From positions 1 through 61,763 of the forward strand of contig JACPPF010000059.1 of NCBI GenBank assembly GCA_016191165.1: DNA of 61,763 nucleotides, given 5' to 3'. Positions within the stretch are counted from its first letter, which is position 1; every line of letters starts with the position of its first letter. The DNA comes from Planctomycetota bacterium. GTDB taxonomy: Bacteria; Planctomycetota; Planctomycetia; Gemmatales; Gemmataceae. Of the stretch, positions 18,083-28,955 are shown in pieces. Both the position numbers and the translations under genes were made by a program. The notes under the pieces are model-generated. The model was not told the DNA's origin. It searched no databases and saw only the letters and a list, made by a program, of their open reading frames with translations.

Positions 18083-19855
18083 ATGCTCACCACGCGAGGC
18101 TTCTGGTTTTTTCTGATCGCGTCCGGCGTGCTCGCGGCGGCCGTCCTGCTTGGCGCCGCGCAATTGACGCTGCTGGCGCTGACATTGCTCCTTTGGTTTC
18201 TCGGCCAATGGGTGCTGTTTCAGGTGCGCATCAGGCTGGCGGTTCGCCGACTTGTCGTCGGGCGCATCCTGCGTACGAGCCGCGGCGAGGTTCAATCGTT
18301 GTGGGCCAAGCAGAAGGTCGAAGTTGTCGTCACGTTGCGCGGCGCCGGCGTGGTGGGCTTGCCGTACGTGGTCATGACCGAGCGCGTACCCGCGCTGGCG
18401 CGGGTCGAGGACGGCACGGCACTTTGTCTTGACGGCGCGGTTTCGGCCGAGGAGCCGTTGACGCTGACCTATTCGCTGGAATGCCCCGCCGCCGGCTGGC
18501 TCTGCTTCGATGGTGTGCGGATTCAGATGGCGGATTTGCAGGGGTTTTTCACCCATGCGGCATTCTTGCACGAGCGGCGCGACTACCGCGTTCTGCCGAC
18601 CTTGCCCGTGAGCATGTCGCATTCGACGTTTGTCAAGCAGCACAACGTCTTGCCGCTTTTGGGGACGCATCGGCATGCCCGGCCCGGTGGTTCGAGTGAA
18701 CTGCTGGACCTGCGCGATTACTTGCCGGGCGATCCGCCGAAGATGATCGCCTGGAAAGTGTCGGCGCGGCGTGATCGGCTCATCACGCGGGAGTTTGAAA
18801 GCGAGGTGCCGATCCGCTGCACGTTGTTTGTTGACACGTCGAACTCGGTGCGCGTGGGGCCGGTGGGCGAGACGGCGCTGTGCCGGCTGGTTGAGGTAGC
18901 CGCCGGGCTGGCGCAAGCGAACGCATCGGAGCGCGACTTGACCGGGTTGTGTCTGTTTGACGAGACGGGCGTGCGAGCGACCGTGAAGGCGGGGCGCGGG
19001 TCGAAGCATTTCCTCAACCTGATCGCCCTACTGACTGATGTCGCGGGACTGACGCCGCAATCCGCGGAGGCGACGGTGCGCGATCTGGTTCCGCTCGCCT
19101 ATGGTCTGGCACAGGATCTGTATCCGGAGTTGCTCGATCGTGACGTGAATCGGTTTCCGTTCTGGCTGCCGCTCTGGTCCCCGCAGCCGGGCTGGGCGAT
19201 TCCGCCCGGAACGCCGCGCTATTTCAGCCGGCTGCTGCCCGGGTTGCGGCGTGAGTATCGATTGCGCAAGGAACTGGCGGCCATCTGCGCGGCACGGTAT
19301 GGCCTGGGCCCCGGCGGTCTGGCCATGCTTCTGGAAGATGATGAACGCTGCGTCCATTATTTACAGCGTTTCCTGGCCGAGCACCAGATCGCCTGCCCGA
19401 TCTCGCTCTACGACGACCGCGGCCGATATGTGTTCGCCGCGCCAAAAAAGCCGGGCATCCTTGCCGACGCGTTGCTAAAAGCGGTGACGCGGGGCAAGGA
19501 CAACGAGCTGTTCGTGCTGTGCGTGGATCTCCTCGAGAATGCCGACGCTCTGGCGAAACTCGAACGAGCGATCTGCGTGGCGAAGGCGCGCCATCACCAG
19601 GTCATCGTCATCTGCCCCTGGCCCGCGGGGGTCGATCCGCCCGGAGCCAGGCCCACGCCGCTCATGGCCTCGCTGGGCATGGCGTTGCTCTTGCAGCGAC
19701 TTTGTACCGACCAGTTGCATGAGGCGTTTGCGAAGGTGCGGCGTGCGCTGGGGCGAGTCGGCGTGCCCGTGCTGTGTGCCGCCCAGGGTGAAACCGTGAA
19801 CTGGATCCTGCACCACATGCGCAAACTGCGAATTCAGGAGAGGGGGGTGCGATGA
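18083..19855 (+). CDS. DUF58 membrane protein
   Basis: The 590-residue protein has two N-terminal membrane spans (about 7-45). A DUF58 domain follows, with the signature RDYLPGDPPKMIAWKVSARR and LITREFESE around residues 210-245, then a von Willebrand A-like strand (CTLFVDTSNSVRVG). The family is often found with MoxR ATPases and transglutaminase-like proteins, but no MoxR gene is visible here. Its stop overlaps the start of the next membrane-protein gene (ATGA), so the two are translationally coupled. Confidence 0.85.
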   Translation: MLTTRGFWFFLIASGVLAAAVLLGAAQLTLLALTLLLWFLGQWVLFQVRIRLAVRRLVVGRILRTSRGEVQSLWAKQKVEVVVTLRGAGVVGLPYVVMTERVPALARVEDGTALCLDGAVSAEEPLTLTYSLECPAAGWLCFDGVRIQMADLQGFFTHAAFLHERRDYRVLPTLPVSMSHSTFVKQHNVLPLLGTHRHARPGGSSELLDLRDYLPGDPPKMIAWKVSARRDRLITREFESEVPIRCTLFVDTSNSVRVGPVGETALCRLVEVAAGLAQANASERDLTGLCLFDETGVRATVKAGRGSKHFLNLIALLTDVAGLTPQSAEATVRDLVPLAYGLAQDLYPELLDRDVNRFPFWLPLWSPQPGWAIPPGTPRYFSRLLPGLRREYRLRKELAAICAARYGLGPGGLAMLLEDDERCVHYLQRFLAEHQIACPISLYDDRGRYVFAAPKKPGILADALLKAVTRGKDNELFVLCVDLLENADALAKLERAICVAKARHHQVIVICPWPAGVDPPGARPTPLMASLGMALLLQRLCTDQLHEAFAKVRRALGRVGVPVLCAAQGETVNWILHHMRKLRIQERGVR

Positions 19856-20634
19856 GCCAGCCCGAAGCGACCGGTCCGATGGCCGTGAAGATCGCCGCCA
19901 AGCATTATCAAGCGCTGTGCGGCCTGGCGTTGGCGGCAATCTTGTTGTTGCAATTTCAGCAGTCGGCGCAGGCGGTGTTCGCGCCCGGGTTGATTCTGTT
20001 TATTCATGCCCTCACGCTCTTCATCGGGGTGGCGGGGATTCTGTATCGCATTCGCATGACCCCCGCCGTGGTTCTGCTGACCGTCGCGGCGCCCAAGGTG
20101 ATCGAGCGTTATTACCAAAGCCAGGTGGCGTTTGTCGATGTGCGCGGGGTCCGTGTGTTCGACGTCGCCGATATGCTCATGTGCGTGGCCGGCCTGATTT
20201 TTTTTATCGGCTATTATCGACTGCAAGGTTTGTGGTTCGGCGTCTTGCCGCCCGACCCGCGCCGGCACGGCAAGCCGGCGCGGCCGCCGATGGTGCGCTC
20301 GGAGGATTCCATGCGGCCGGCGGAGTTGCTGTCGTTGATCCTGGTGGTGCCGATTTTCGTGATCCTGGCCGAGCTTTCGTTTGTCGTGCTCAATCAGCCG
20401 TGGAATCTTCTCGAGTTGGATTATCGCTGGAACCAGTTCTTACTGGTCTCGTGGGCGATCTTGTTGACGATGTTTTTGGGCGCCCACGCGTTCCGTTACT
20501 GGCGGCGACTGAACATGAATCGGATGACGGCCCTGGTGATGGTGCAAGACATCCTCTGGCACGAAACCCGCGGCGAGCAACGCAAGATTCAGCGCTGGCT
20601 GGCCTGGCGGCGCTTGCGCAACAAGGCGCGCTAA
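19852..20634 (+). CDS. Multi-spanning membrane protein
   Basis: The 260-residue protein has about five hydrophobic segments, including LALAAILLLQFQQSAQAVFA, LILFIHALTLFIGVAGILY, MLMCVAGLIFFIGYY, LLSLILVVPIFVILAELSFV and FLLVSWAILLTMFLGAHAF. It ends in a strongly basic cytoplasmic tail. I recognise no family. The overlap with the DUF58 gene and the small membrane protein 25 bp downstream suggest a three-gene operon for one membrane complex. Confidence 0.75.
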   Translation: MSQPEATGPMAVKIAAKHYQALCGLALAAILLLQFQQSAQAVFAPGLILFIHALTLFIGVAGILYRIRMTPAVVLLTVAAPKVIERYYQSQVAFVDVRGVRVFDVADMLMCVAGLIFFIGYYRLQGLWFGVLPPDPRRHGKPARPPMVRSEDSMRPAELLSLILVVPIFVILAELSFVVLNQPWNLLELDYRWNQFLLVSWAILLTMFLGAHAFRYWRRLNMNRMTALVMVQDILWHETRGEQRKIQRWLAWRRLRNKAR

Positions 20635-20659
20635 ACGAGCAAGAAAGACGGGGTGCAAA

Positions 20660-20941
20660 ATGCGTTACTGGATTCGCGAATTGATGGGCTGGTTCCTGGT
20701 CGGCGTCGGCCTGTACGTCATGATCATTTGCGTCGGGGATTTGCTCAGTACGAAGGAGCACATCCTCACGGTGCCGATGGTGGCGGTCATCGCCATCATG
20801 ATTTTCCGCGGGGGCATCCATCTGCTCAAGGTCGCGGTCGCCGCGCGCCTCGCTTCCCAGCTGCCGGTGGAACCACCGAAGCCGGTCAAGCAACGTGCCG
20901 AACCGGCGAGGAAGCCAGCCGCGACGCCGTGGGATTGGTAA
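20660..20941 (+). CDS. Small membrane protein
   Basis: The 93-residue protein has two membrane spans (about 8-30 and 37-58, WFLVGVGLYVMIICVGDLL and VPMVAVIAIMIFRGGIHLL). A Pro/Lys-rich tail ends TPWDW. No family recognised. It is the last gene of the apparent DUF58 operon. Confidence 0.7.
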   Translation: MRYWIRELMGWFLVGVGLYVMIICVGDLLSTKEHILTVPMVAVIAIMIFRGGIHLLKVAVAARLASQLPVEPPKPVKQRAEPARKPAATPWDW

Positions 20942-20985
20942 AGCAGCCGAGCCGCAGCCGCGGAACCGAGAACCCAGGACCTGAG

Positions 20986-21118
20986 TTTCTCGCAAAGGCG
21001 CAAAGGACGCCAAGGAATTCAAGGAGCGGAACCACCTGGAAATGTCCCCTTGCTAATTGTGGTCTTGGTTCTTCCGTTCTCTTGTCTTTCTTTGCGTCCT
21101 TTGCGTCTTTGCGAGAAA
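20986..21118. repeat. Inverted repeat with CGCAAAG core, family D
   Basis: Arms 20986-21010 and 21094-21118 are 25-bp reverse complements with one mismatch (core TTTCTCGCAAAG), separated by 83 bp. Similar CGCAAAG(G/A)CGC elements are dispersed in many bacterial genomes. The repeat lies between the DUF58 operon and the UbiD gene and is not part of either protein if the UbiD start is at 21215. Confidence 0.85.
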
Positions 21119-21214
21119 CAAAGGCGCGATGTCGGCTGCCCCGAAAGTTCTTCGCATTGTGCGCAAAGGTTGAGAAGAAAGAACTCAACGGCGTTTTTTC
21201 GTAGGTTTTGCCTG

Positions 21215-23071
21215 ATGGGTTACCCCAGCTTACGCGCGTGCATTTCCGACCTCGAGCGAACCGGGCAGCTGGTACGCATCGATTGCGAGATTGATGCCCG
21301 CCTGGAAGCCGCCGAGGTTCAGCGCCGCGTCTATCAGGCCAATGGACCAGCCATTCTCTTCACGCGCGTCAAGGGTTGCCGATTCCCGATGGTGTCCAAC
21401 CTGTTCGGCACGCTCCCGCGCACGCGTTTTCTCTTTCGCGACATGCTCGACGCCGTGCGCCATCTGGTTGAGCTCAAGATCGACCCGTCGGCCTTCTGGA
21501 AAAACCCGTGGCGTTATCGCGACGTGCCGCGTGCTTTGTGGTTCCTGCGGCCGAAATACGTTCGCTCTGGCCCCATCCTGGATGCGACGACCACGATTGG
21601 CGCGCTGCCTCAGCTTGTGTCCTGGCCAAACGATGGCGGGCCGTTCATCACGTTGCCACAGGTTTACACGGAAGACGTCGATCGCCCCGGCTGGCGGCAT
21701 TCCAACCTCGGCATGTACCGCGTGCAGCTTGGCGGGAACCGGTACGAACCCAATCGGCAAATCGGGTTGCACTACCAGATTCATCGCGGCATCGGGGTCC
21801 ACCACGCGGCGGCGCTTCGCAAGGGCGTGCCGTTTCGGATCAGCATTTTCGTCGGCGGCCCGCCAGCGATGACGCTTGCCGCCGTGATGCCCTTGCCGGA
21901 GGGGCTGCCGGAACTGGCGTTCGCCAGCGCGCTGGGCGGTCGGCGGGTGCGACTGATCGAAGGGTCCTCACCCCCGGCGCCTATTCCAGGGGAAGAGGGG
22001 AGAACGCTTCTCGCTGCCGACGCGGATTTTTGCATCACGGGCACCGTCGATCCGACGTTGCAGCTTCCCGAAGGCCCGTTCGGCGATCATCTGGGTTACT
22101 ACAGCCTCGCGCATCCATTCCCGGTGTTGAACGTCGAGCGCGTCTGCCATCGCCGGGACGCGATCTGGCCGTTCACCGTGGTCGGCAGGCCGCCGCAGGA
22201 GGACACCAGTTTCGGCGCGATCATTCACGAGATCACCGGTCCGATCATCCCGACCGTTGTCCACGGCGTCCACGCCATTCACGCTGTCGATGCCGCAGGG
22301 GTTCATCCCTTGCTCTTGGCCATCGGCAGCGAGCGCTACGTGCCCTATGCGCCCAGGCAAAGGCCGCAGGAGGTGTTGACGAGCGCCAACGCTATTCTCG
22401 GTCAAGGTCAGTTGTCGCTGGCCAAGTACCTGTTGATCATCGCGAAAGAGGACGCACCCGATCTGGACATTCACGACCTCCCTCGCTTCTTCGGCCATCT
22501 GCTGGAACGCATCGACTGGACGCGGGATGTCCATTTTCAAACGCGAACGACGATCGATACGCTCGACTACTCAGGGAGCGGGTTCAACGAGGGTTCAAAG
22601 GTGGTGTTAGCCGCGGTCGGTCCGCCGCGCCGGGTGTTGCCGACGCAACTTGCTGGCGACCTGGGCCTGCCGCCGGGGTTCGACGATCCGCGCGTGTGCT
22701 TGCCCGGAGTGCTGGCGGTGGCGAGCCGGGAGCGTGAGCGACCAGACGAGTTGAACCGCTTTTGCGAGTCATTTCACCCGGGCGATCCCATCAACACATT
22801 CCCGCTGATCGTCCTTGTCGACGACGCCGAATTCACGGCCCGAACGCTGAACAACTTCGTGTGGGTAACCTTCACACGTTCCAACCCGGCCGTCGACATT
22901 GGCGGCATCGGGGAATTCACGGCCGAGAAACACTGGGGCTGTCGGGGTTCGCTGGTGATCGATGCGCGGATCAAGCCGCATCATGCGCCGCCGCTGGTGG
23001 AGGATCCGGCGGTGGCGCGGCGGGTCGATGCCCTGGGGGCGCCGGGTGGGCCGTTGCATGGCGTGATTTGA
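21215..23071 (+). CDS. UbiD-family decarboxylase
   Basis: The 618-residue protein matches UbiD, the prenylated-FMN-dependent decarboxylase family. It has the N-terminal LRACISDLERTGQLVRIDCE, GPAILFTRVKG, the LPEGPFGDHLGYYSLAH segment with the Glu of the active-site region, and a C-terminal DARIKPHHAPPLVEDP. The usual length is 450-620 residues. The substrate cannot be read from sequence, and no UbiX is visible nearby. The start at 21215 is chosen because MGYPSLRACISDLERTG opens the family homology; upstream codons run through an inverted repeat. A repeat remnant appears inserted near residues 251-264. Confidence 0.9.
   Translation: MGYPSLRACISDLERTGQLVRIDCEIDARLEAAEVQRRVYQANGPAILFTRVKGCRFPMVSNLFGTLPRTRFLFRDMLDAVRHLVELKIDPSAFWKNPWRYRDVPRALWFLRPKYVRSGPILDATTTIGALPQLVSWPNDGGPFITLPQVYTEDVDRPGWRHSNLGMYRVQLGGNRYEPNRQIGLHYQIHRGIGVHHAAALRKGVPFRISIFVGGPPAMTLAAVMPLPEGLPELAFASALGGRRVRLIEGSSPPAPIPGEEGRTLLAADADFCITGTVDPTLQLPEGPFGDHLGYYSLAHPFPVLNVERVCHRRDAIWPFTVVGRPPQEDTSFGAIIHEITGPIIPTVVHGVHAIHAVDAAGVHPLLLAIGSERYVPYAPRQRPQEVLTSANAILGQGQLSLAKYLLIIAKEDAPDLDIHDLPRFFGHLLERIDWTRDVHFQTRTTIDTLDYSGSGFNEGSKVVLAAVGPPRRVLPTQLAGDLGLPPGFDDPRVCLPGVLAVASRERERPDELNRFCESFHPGDPINTFPLIVLVDDAEFTARTLNNFVWVTFTRSNPAVDIGGIGEFTAEKHWGCRGSLVIDARIKPHHAPPLVEDPAVARRVDALGAPGGPLHGVI
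21966..22006 (+). repeat. Repeat remnant inserted in the UbiD gene
   Basis: A 41-bp stretch resembles the repeat units at 59040-59130 read in complement: a CCTCA-CCCCCGGC start, a short imperfect palindrome and a GAGGGGAGAAC end. It is translated as SSPPAPIPGEEGRTL in a loop between LGGRRVRLIEG and AADADFCITG. UbiD family members generally have a shorter connection here. Confidence 0.55.
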
Positions 23072-23095
23072 CGCAACGAAGAAAACCAGGCGCGC

Positions 23096-23797
23096 TCAAT
23101 CTTCGAGATAAAGCATCCGCCCGCAATTCTTGCAGTGCATGAACATTTCGCGTTTAAGTTCGCTCAGCATCTGCGACGTCACTTCGGTGTAGCAGGCAGT
23201 GCAGCTTCGGCCATGGACTCCGGCCAGGCAGTCGGTGCCCTTGGCGGCGATGAGCCGTTGGTATTGGGGCCGCACTTCGTCGGGAAGGGAAGCGGCGGCA
23301 GCGTTCATTTCGCCTTCGGCCCGAGTCTTTTCAGCGGCGAAGCGTTGCAGGCGTTCCTGAATATCCTTCTCAAACTGAGCGAAATCGGCGCGGGCCTTGC
23401 GGAGCGCCTTCTCATGTTCGGGCAATTGAGCGGTCTTTTCCTCGGTCTCGGTCATGGCGGCAAGGATTTCGTCCTCGAGCTTGGCGACATGCGCCTGTTC
23501 CTGAGCGATTTCGGATTTGAGCGTGTCGTATTCTTTTTTGTTGGCGGCGGTGTCGAGTTGTTTTTCGTATTTCTTGATCTGAGCCTGCGTTGCCTTGATG
23601 GAGCCTTCCTTGTCGCGGATGTTCAGGGCGAGTTGTTTGAGGTGCTCTTGGGCCGCCGTGAACGCCGCCTCCTGGCTGGCAAGTTTTTTTTGTTGCACGG
23701 CCAACTGCCTGGGCGCCTGGTCGATTTTGGTTTGCAAGTCTGTCGCCAGGCTGCGTAAATGTTGGAGCTGTTTCAGGATCACGGCGGGGCCTGGCAT
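23096..23797 (-). CDS. Coiled-coil protein with C-terminal zinc ribbon
   Basis: The 233-residue protein is almost entirely alpha-helical coiled coil up to residue 175. It then ends in a four-cysteine zinc ribbon (CTACYTEV...HCKNCGRMLY). This layout matches the COG1579 family of predicted nucleic-acid-binding zinc-ribbon proteins, widespread in bacteria with poorly defined function. It is convergent with the UbiD gene, with 24 bp between stops. Confidence 0.88.
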   Translation of the reverse strand: MPGPAVILKQLQHLRSLATDLQTKIDQAPRQLAVQQKKLASQEAAFTAAQEHLKQLALNIRDKEGSIKATQAQIKKYEKQLDTAANKKEYDTLKSEIAQEQAHVAKLEDEILAAMTETEEKTAQLPEHEKALRKARADFAQFEKDIQERLQRFAAEKTRAEGEMNAAAASLPDEVRPQYQRLIAAKGTDCLAGVHGRSCTACYTEVTSQMLSELKREMFMHCKNCGRMLYLED

Positions 23798-24102
23798 GGG
23801 GGGGATGACTCCTTTTTTTTCTCGTTTAGCGTCCGCCTCGCGCCGCGCGAACGCTCAACCGTCATTCTAGCGAAATCGGGTAGGAAGGGACATTACTGGG
23901 CCCATCCCCCCCTTCCCATCGCGGCAACGGGGACGAGTGAACTACGGTGGCCTTCGGCTGACCTCTCTCGCTCTGTCCCACGACATTGCCGCCGCAGTTG
24001 CGGGGGGCGTCCAAACGAAGCGAGAGACCGTATGCTCCATTGGCTTGCCCGGGCGTGAGCTTGTAAAAGTTTGGGGCGGGGGAGCGTGGGATAATCCACC
24101 TA
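23798..24102. other. Non-coding stretch
   Basis: This gap of about 305 bp lies between two minus-strand genes. It contains a run of eight T (about 23813-23820) and a GC-rich stretch but no convincing gene, terminator or repeat that I can support. It presumably holds the promoter of the zinc-ribbon gene. Confidence 0.5.
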
Positions 24103-25881
24103 TTAGGGTGGCGGCGGATTCCCGCTGTCAAAGACATCGAATGTGATAGTTTTCGCCAACGGATCGGTGTCGATCCCCCCGTCTTCCGCGCCCCCATTGT
24201 CCCTTACCCGGAAGTTAAAGTTTGCCAAACCCACGCCGTTTTGATCAGTCGGCGGCGTGTATGTTAGGTAGGGGATCTCAGCCACCGTGATGAATTGGCC
24301 GGCAGGTACGGCGAACCCGTTGAGTAACAACGTCCCTACCCCTGGTAATGTGTCGATGTAAACCCCAAGTAAGGAATTCGGATCTGGGTCAGTGAAACCG
24401 AAGTTTCCTGAGTTAAAGGTGTGCGTGGAGTTTTCAGCCATCGTGATTGTGGTACTGGTTCCGGACGGTGCTATATTAGCGGCGTTACCTGAGGGGCTGT
24501 TGATCACCGTCTTCGCAAACGAAACGCTTGTGGGGTCAAAATAAGTATCGCCAGTGTAATTCGCCGTGAAGGTGTGTTCTCCGGACGGGTAATTACTGAC
24601 TACGATGGTTGCCATTCCCCCGGTGACCAGCGCCATCCCAAGCGTGGTGGGGCCGTCCATAAAGGTTACTGAGCCTGTGGGGATTGGCAGGTTCGTATCG
24701 AACGCGCTCAGGTTCGCTGTAAGCGTAACGGGTTGGCCCAAGACTGACGGGTTGGTGTTAGGGCCCAAATCCAGGTGAGCTTGTGTCCTATTCACTGTCA
24801 ACACAAAGGTGGCGTTTAGGCCGCTATAACTCGGATCTCCAGTGAATCCCAGTGCAATCGTGCGCATACCGGGCTGGCCAACAAAAACTCCGTCGACCGC
24901 AAGCGTTGCTCGGTATTGCGTTAACGAGCCTCCGACCGGTTCAACTTGGGCGCGCCCGAGGAGGGAAATCCCATTCGCAATGTCGGGATCCTGCACGAAC
25001 GTGACGTAGCCTTGGAGCACGCCCGCCAGTCCATCGGGGTCGTCTCTGGTGATGTTTGCCGTTAGGGTCATTGCGCCCCTAACTACGACTGGGTTGGGAT
25101 TGCCACTTCCGGTGATCGGCTCAACCGCCAAAAGCTCACTTAGATTGCGAGGCTTTACGCTCCATCCATACTGAAATCCCTCAGGAAATATGGTAACGGT
25201 CTGAGGAGTTGTTTGTTGAACCAGATACGCTTCGCCACTCCAGATAATTGGATCGGTGATGTTGCGGCGTTTCGGCCTGTCATAGAACCCGCTTTGATTC
25301 TGCCAATTGGAATTGCCAGCGGCACCAGGATAATATGGGGTAGTCGCGTCCGCAAAGACGTCAAGTTTGCTCACCGGAGTATCTACCATCTGAATCGTCA
25401 GGTCCGGCCCAAGCACGGAATTCGTGGTAATAACCTGAATCCACCGATAAATCTCCGTCCCTCCCGCCGGCATATTTGTCGCAACATCAATAGCACCAGC
25501 GACTTGACCTGGAGTGCCAATATCGTCAACGTCAGCCCATCCATTACCCAATGCCGTATAGGTTTTTACTGTCATTTGCAAATCGTTGGGCGATGTGCCG
25601 GGGTAATTAAATGTCCATGCTGGAAATGCACTTGCGAGGGTGTTTATGAAATTGCACGATGGCGATGACATGGCCACCAGGGGATCCAGGTCCACTTCGT
25701 AATTTGCACCAGCAGGAGTAATGTAGGGAGCAATCGGCGTGTAGACGCCCGGCATTTGGTCCCCATAGGCATTGCGATAGGCCCCCGTGTAACTCGCAGT
25801 AACGACCGAAGGAGAAAGTCGATCCTCCAATCGTTCTACTGCAAGCACGACCCAACAACGTGGCTTCAGGTGTTTTCGCAT
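24103..25881 (-). CDS. Large secreted surface protein with Ig-like repeats
   Basis: The 592-residue protein begins MRKHLKPRCWVVLAVERLED. The VERLEDRLSPS motif recurs at the N-terminus of big exported planctomycete proteins. The C-terminal half holds Ig-like bacterial domains (GSVTFMDGPTTLGMALVTGG, then FTANYTGDTYFDPTSV) and a cadherin-like region. A further Met four codons upstream (25893) is possible. An adhesive or structural surface role is inference. It shows low similarity to the other surface protein at 51163. It ends PPPP, so there is no obvious sorting signal. Confidence 0.8.
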   Translation of the reverse strand: MRKHLKPRCWVVLAVERLEDRLSPSVVTASYTGAYRNAYGDQMPGVYTPIAPYITPAGANYEVDLDPLVAMSSPSCNFINTLASAFPAWTFNYPGTSPNDLQMTVKTYTALGNGWADVDDIGTPGQVAGAIDVATNMPAGGTEIYRWIQVITTNSVLGPDLTIQMVDTPVSKLDVFADATTPYYPGAAGNSNWQNQSGFYDRPKRRNITDPIIWSGEAYLVQQTTPQTVTIFPEGFQYGWSVKPRNLSELLAVEPITGSGNPNPVVVRGAMTLTANITRDDPDGLAGVLQGYVTFVQDPDIANGISLLGRAQVEPVGGSLTQYRATLAVDGVFVGQPGMRTIALGFTGDPSYSGLNATFVLTVNRTQAHLDLGPNTNPSVLGQPVTLTANLSAFDTNLPIPTGSVTFMDGPTTLGMALVTGGMATIVVSNYPSGEHTFTANYTGDTYFDPTSVSFAKTVINSPSGNAANIAPSGTSTTITMAENSTHTFNSGNFGFTDPDPNSLLGVYIDTLPGVGTLLLNGFAVPAGQFITVAEIPYLTYTPPTDQNGVGLANFNFRVRDNGGAEDGGIDTDPLAKTITFDVFDSGNPPPP

Positions 25882-25944
25882 GGCAAACCCCATCGGTTAT
25901 CGGCAAGCCGGATCGATCCGTAATAAGTTCCCATTCCCTGGGAT

Positions 25945-27156
25945 TCACTTAATGAACGTGAATCGCGTTTTTCCCGAAACGGCATCCCAAAGGCGCAATC
26001 CATCGGCCGTGGCCCCAAGCAGGCTTAGGCCGTCGGGGGTGAAAGCGATCGAACGTACCCAGTTTTTCGTTGCGTCGAAACTCGAAATTTTTTTTCCTGT
26101 TGAGGAATTCAAAAAAACGATACCTCCAAGCGCTGTTTCATGCGGCACTTTGAATACGTAGTCTGTTTCGGGCCCTGCTGCCGCCAGAACTTTGCTGTTC
26201 GGCGAAAACGCTAGCGATTTGATGCGCCAGGGTTCACGCATGATGTTCTTCCGGGTGTCGCGAAACTCGCACCACTTAAGGTTTCGAGTCTCAAGGTCCC
26301 AAACACGGCAGGTGTATTCCGAGGCAGCCGCGACGCACTGCCCATTCCCTGAGAACGCGATACATTCGACGTCATTATCTTCGATGGCTTCCAAGGCTCC
26401 TTTGGGCTGCCCGCTACCTGTTTCCCAAAACATCAAATGCCAACCATTGACCACGTCCCCTGCCTTTTTTGGTCTGACGCCAACGGCGCATAGCTTTCCG
26501 TTCGCCGAGAAACTCACAGGAAGCGTTCCGCTTAGTTCCGGAACGAGAGTCCGGACGAGTCGGCCATTGGATGTATCCCAAAGTCGGACGGACTTGAGGA
26601 CAGTTGGGGGCAGATCGCCGTCCTTCGGAATTATCTTTTTGCAAACGCCGGTCGATAGCGCCCATTTCCCGTCCGGCGATAGAGCGACGTTGAGAATCGG
26701 TTCCCCGTTTGTTTCAAATGCTCTAAGTCGGCGACCTTTTGCCAAATCCCAAAGAACCAGGGTTTCCGGATCAAGCCTTGTGGACGGGTTCCGTCCGGGG
26801 AAGCCGTTGGCGTTACCCACCAGGGCAAACCGGCCAGCGTCGCAAAAGGCATAACAGGGAACGGTTTTGTGGTTTTTGGAAGAATCCGAAATAGTACGAA
26901 TCAGGCTCCGTCGCGCCACATCCCAAACCTGAATAACACGGTCTGAATCACCAGCAAACGCGGTTTTTCCATCTTTGGAAATGGCGACGTGCCGAATAAG
27001 CCCGGCCTTAATGCGCACCTTTTGGTTGGCCTCCATCGGCTCGCTTCGTAAACAAAGGGCACATGTGACAGCGAGAATCCCAAAAACGCCGCAACCGGCA
27101 AAATAACCAGGACTTGACCACTCGGAGGTCTTTGTACTTGCGGAGTTGGTTGACAT
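25945..27156 (-). CDS. Membrane-anchored WD40-repeat protein
   Basis: The 403-residue protein has one membrane span near the N-terminus (about 18-40, FAGCGVFGILAVTCALCL). About seven WD40-like repeats follow, for example VIQVWDVARR, LVLWDLAKGR, VRLWDTSNGR, CRVWDLETRN and LRLWDAVSGK, each after a SPDGK-type turn. They form a beta-propeller for protein binding. Such proteins are abundant in planctomycetes. It is followed 51 bp later by the surface-protein gene on the same strand. Confidence 0.88.
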   Translation of the reverse strand: MSTNSASTKTSEWSSPGYFAGCGVFGILAVTCALCLRSEPMEANQKVRIKAGLIRHVAISKDGKTAFAGDSDRVIQVWDVARRSLIRTISDSSKNHKTVPCYAFCDAGRFALVGNANGFPGRNPSTRLDPETLVLWDLAKGRRLRAFETNGEPILNVALSPDGKWALSTGVCKKIIPKDGDLPPTVLKSVRLWDTSNGRLVRTLVPELSGTLPVSFSANGKLCAVGVRPKKAGDVVNGWHLMFWETGSGQPKGALEAIEDNDVECIAFSGNGQCVAAASEYTCRVWDLETRNLKWCEFRDTRKNIMREPWRIKSLAFSPNSKVLAAAGPETDYVFKVPHETALGGIVFLNSSTGKKISSFDATKNWVRSIAFTPDGLSLLGATADGLRLWDAVSGKTRFTFIK

Positions 27157-27201
27157 AGAAAAAATAACCTATATTTAGCGGCTCGTGCCTCGCTCGCGCA
27201 C

Positions 27202-27232
27202 AAAAAAATCGCCGGTCACAAGGACCGGCGAT
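27202..27232 (-). terminator. Rho-independent terminator of dnaG-rpoD
   Basis: Read on the minus strand, a perfect 10-bp stem (27223-27232 with 27208-27217, ATCGCCGGTC/GACCGGCGAT) and a 5-nt loop are followed by a run of seven T. It lies about 9 bp after the rpoD stop codon. Confidence 0.92.
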
Positions 27233-27240
27233 TCGAGGAC

Positions 27241-28932
<1,692 letters not shown>

Positions 28933-28955
28933 TTCCAGTCTCCGGGGGTCAGGAG

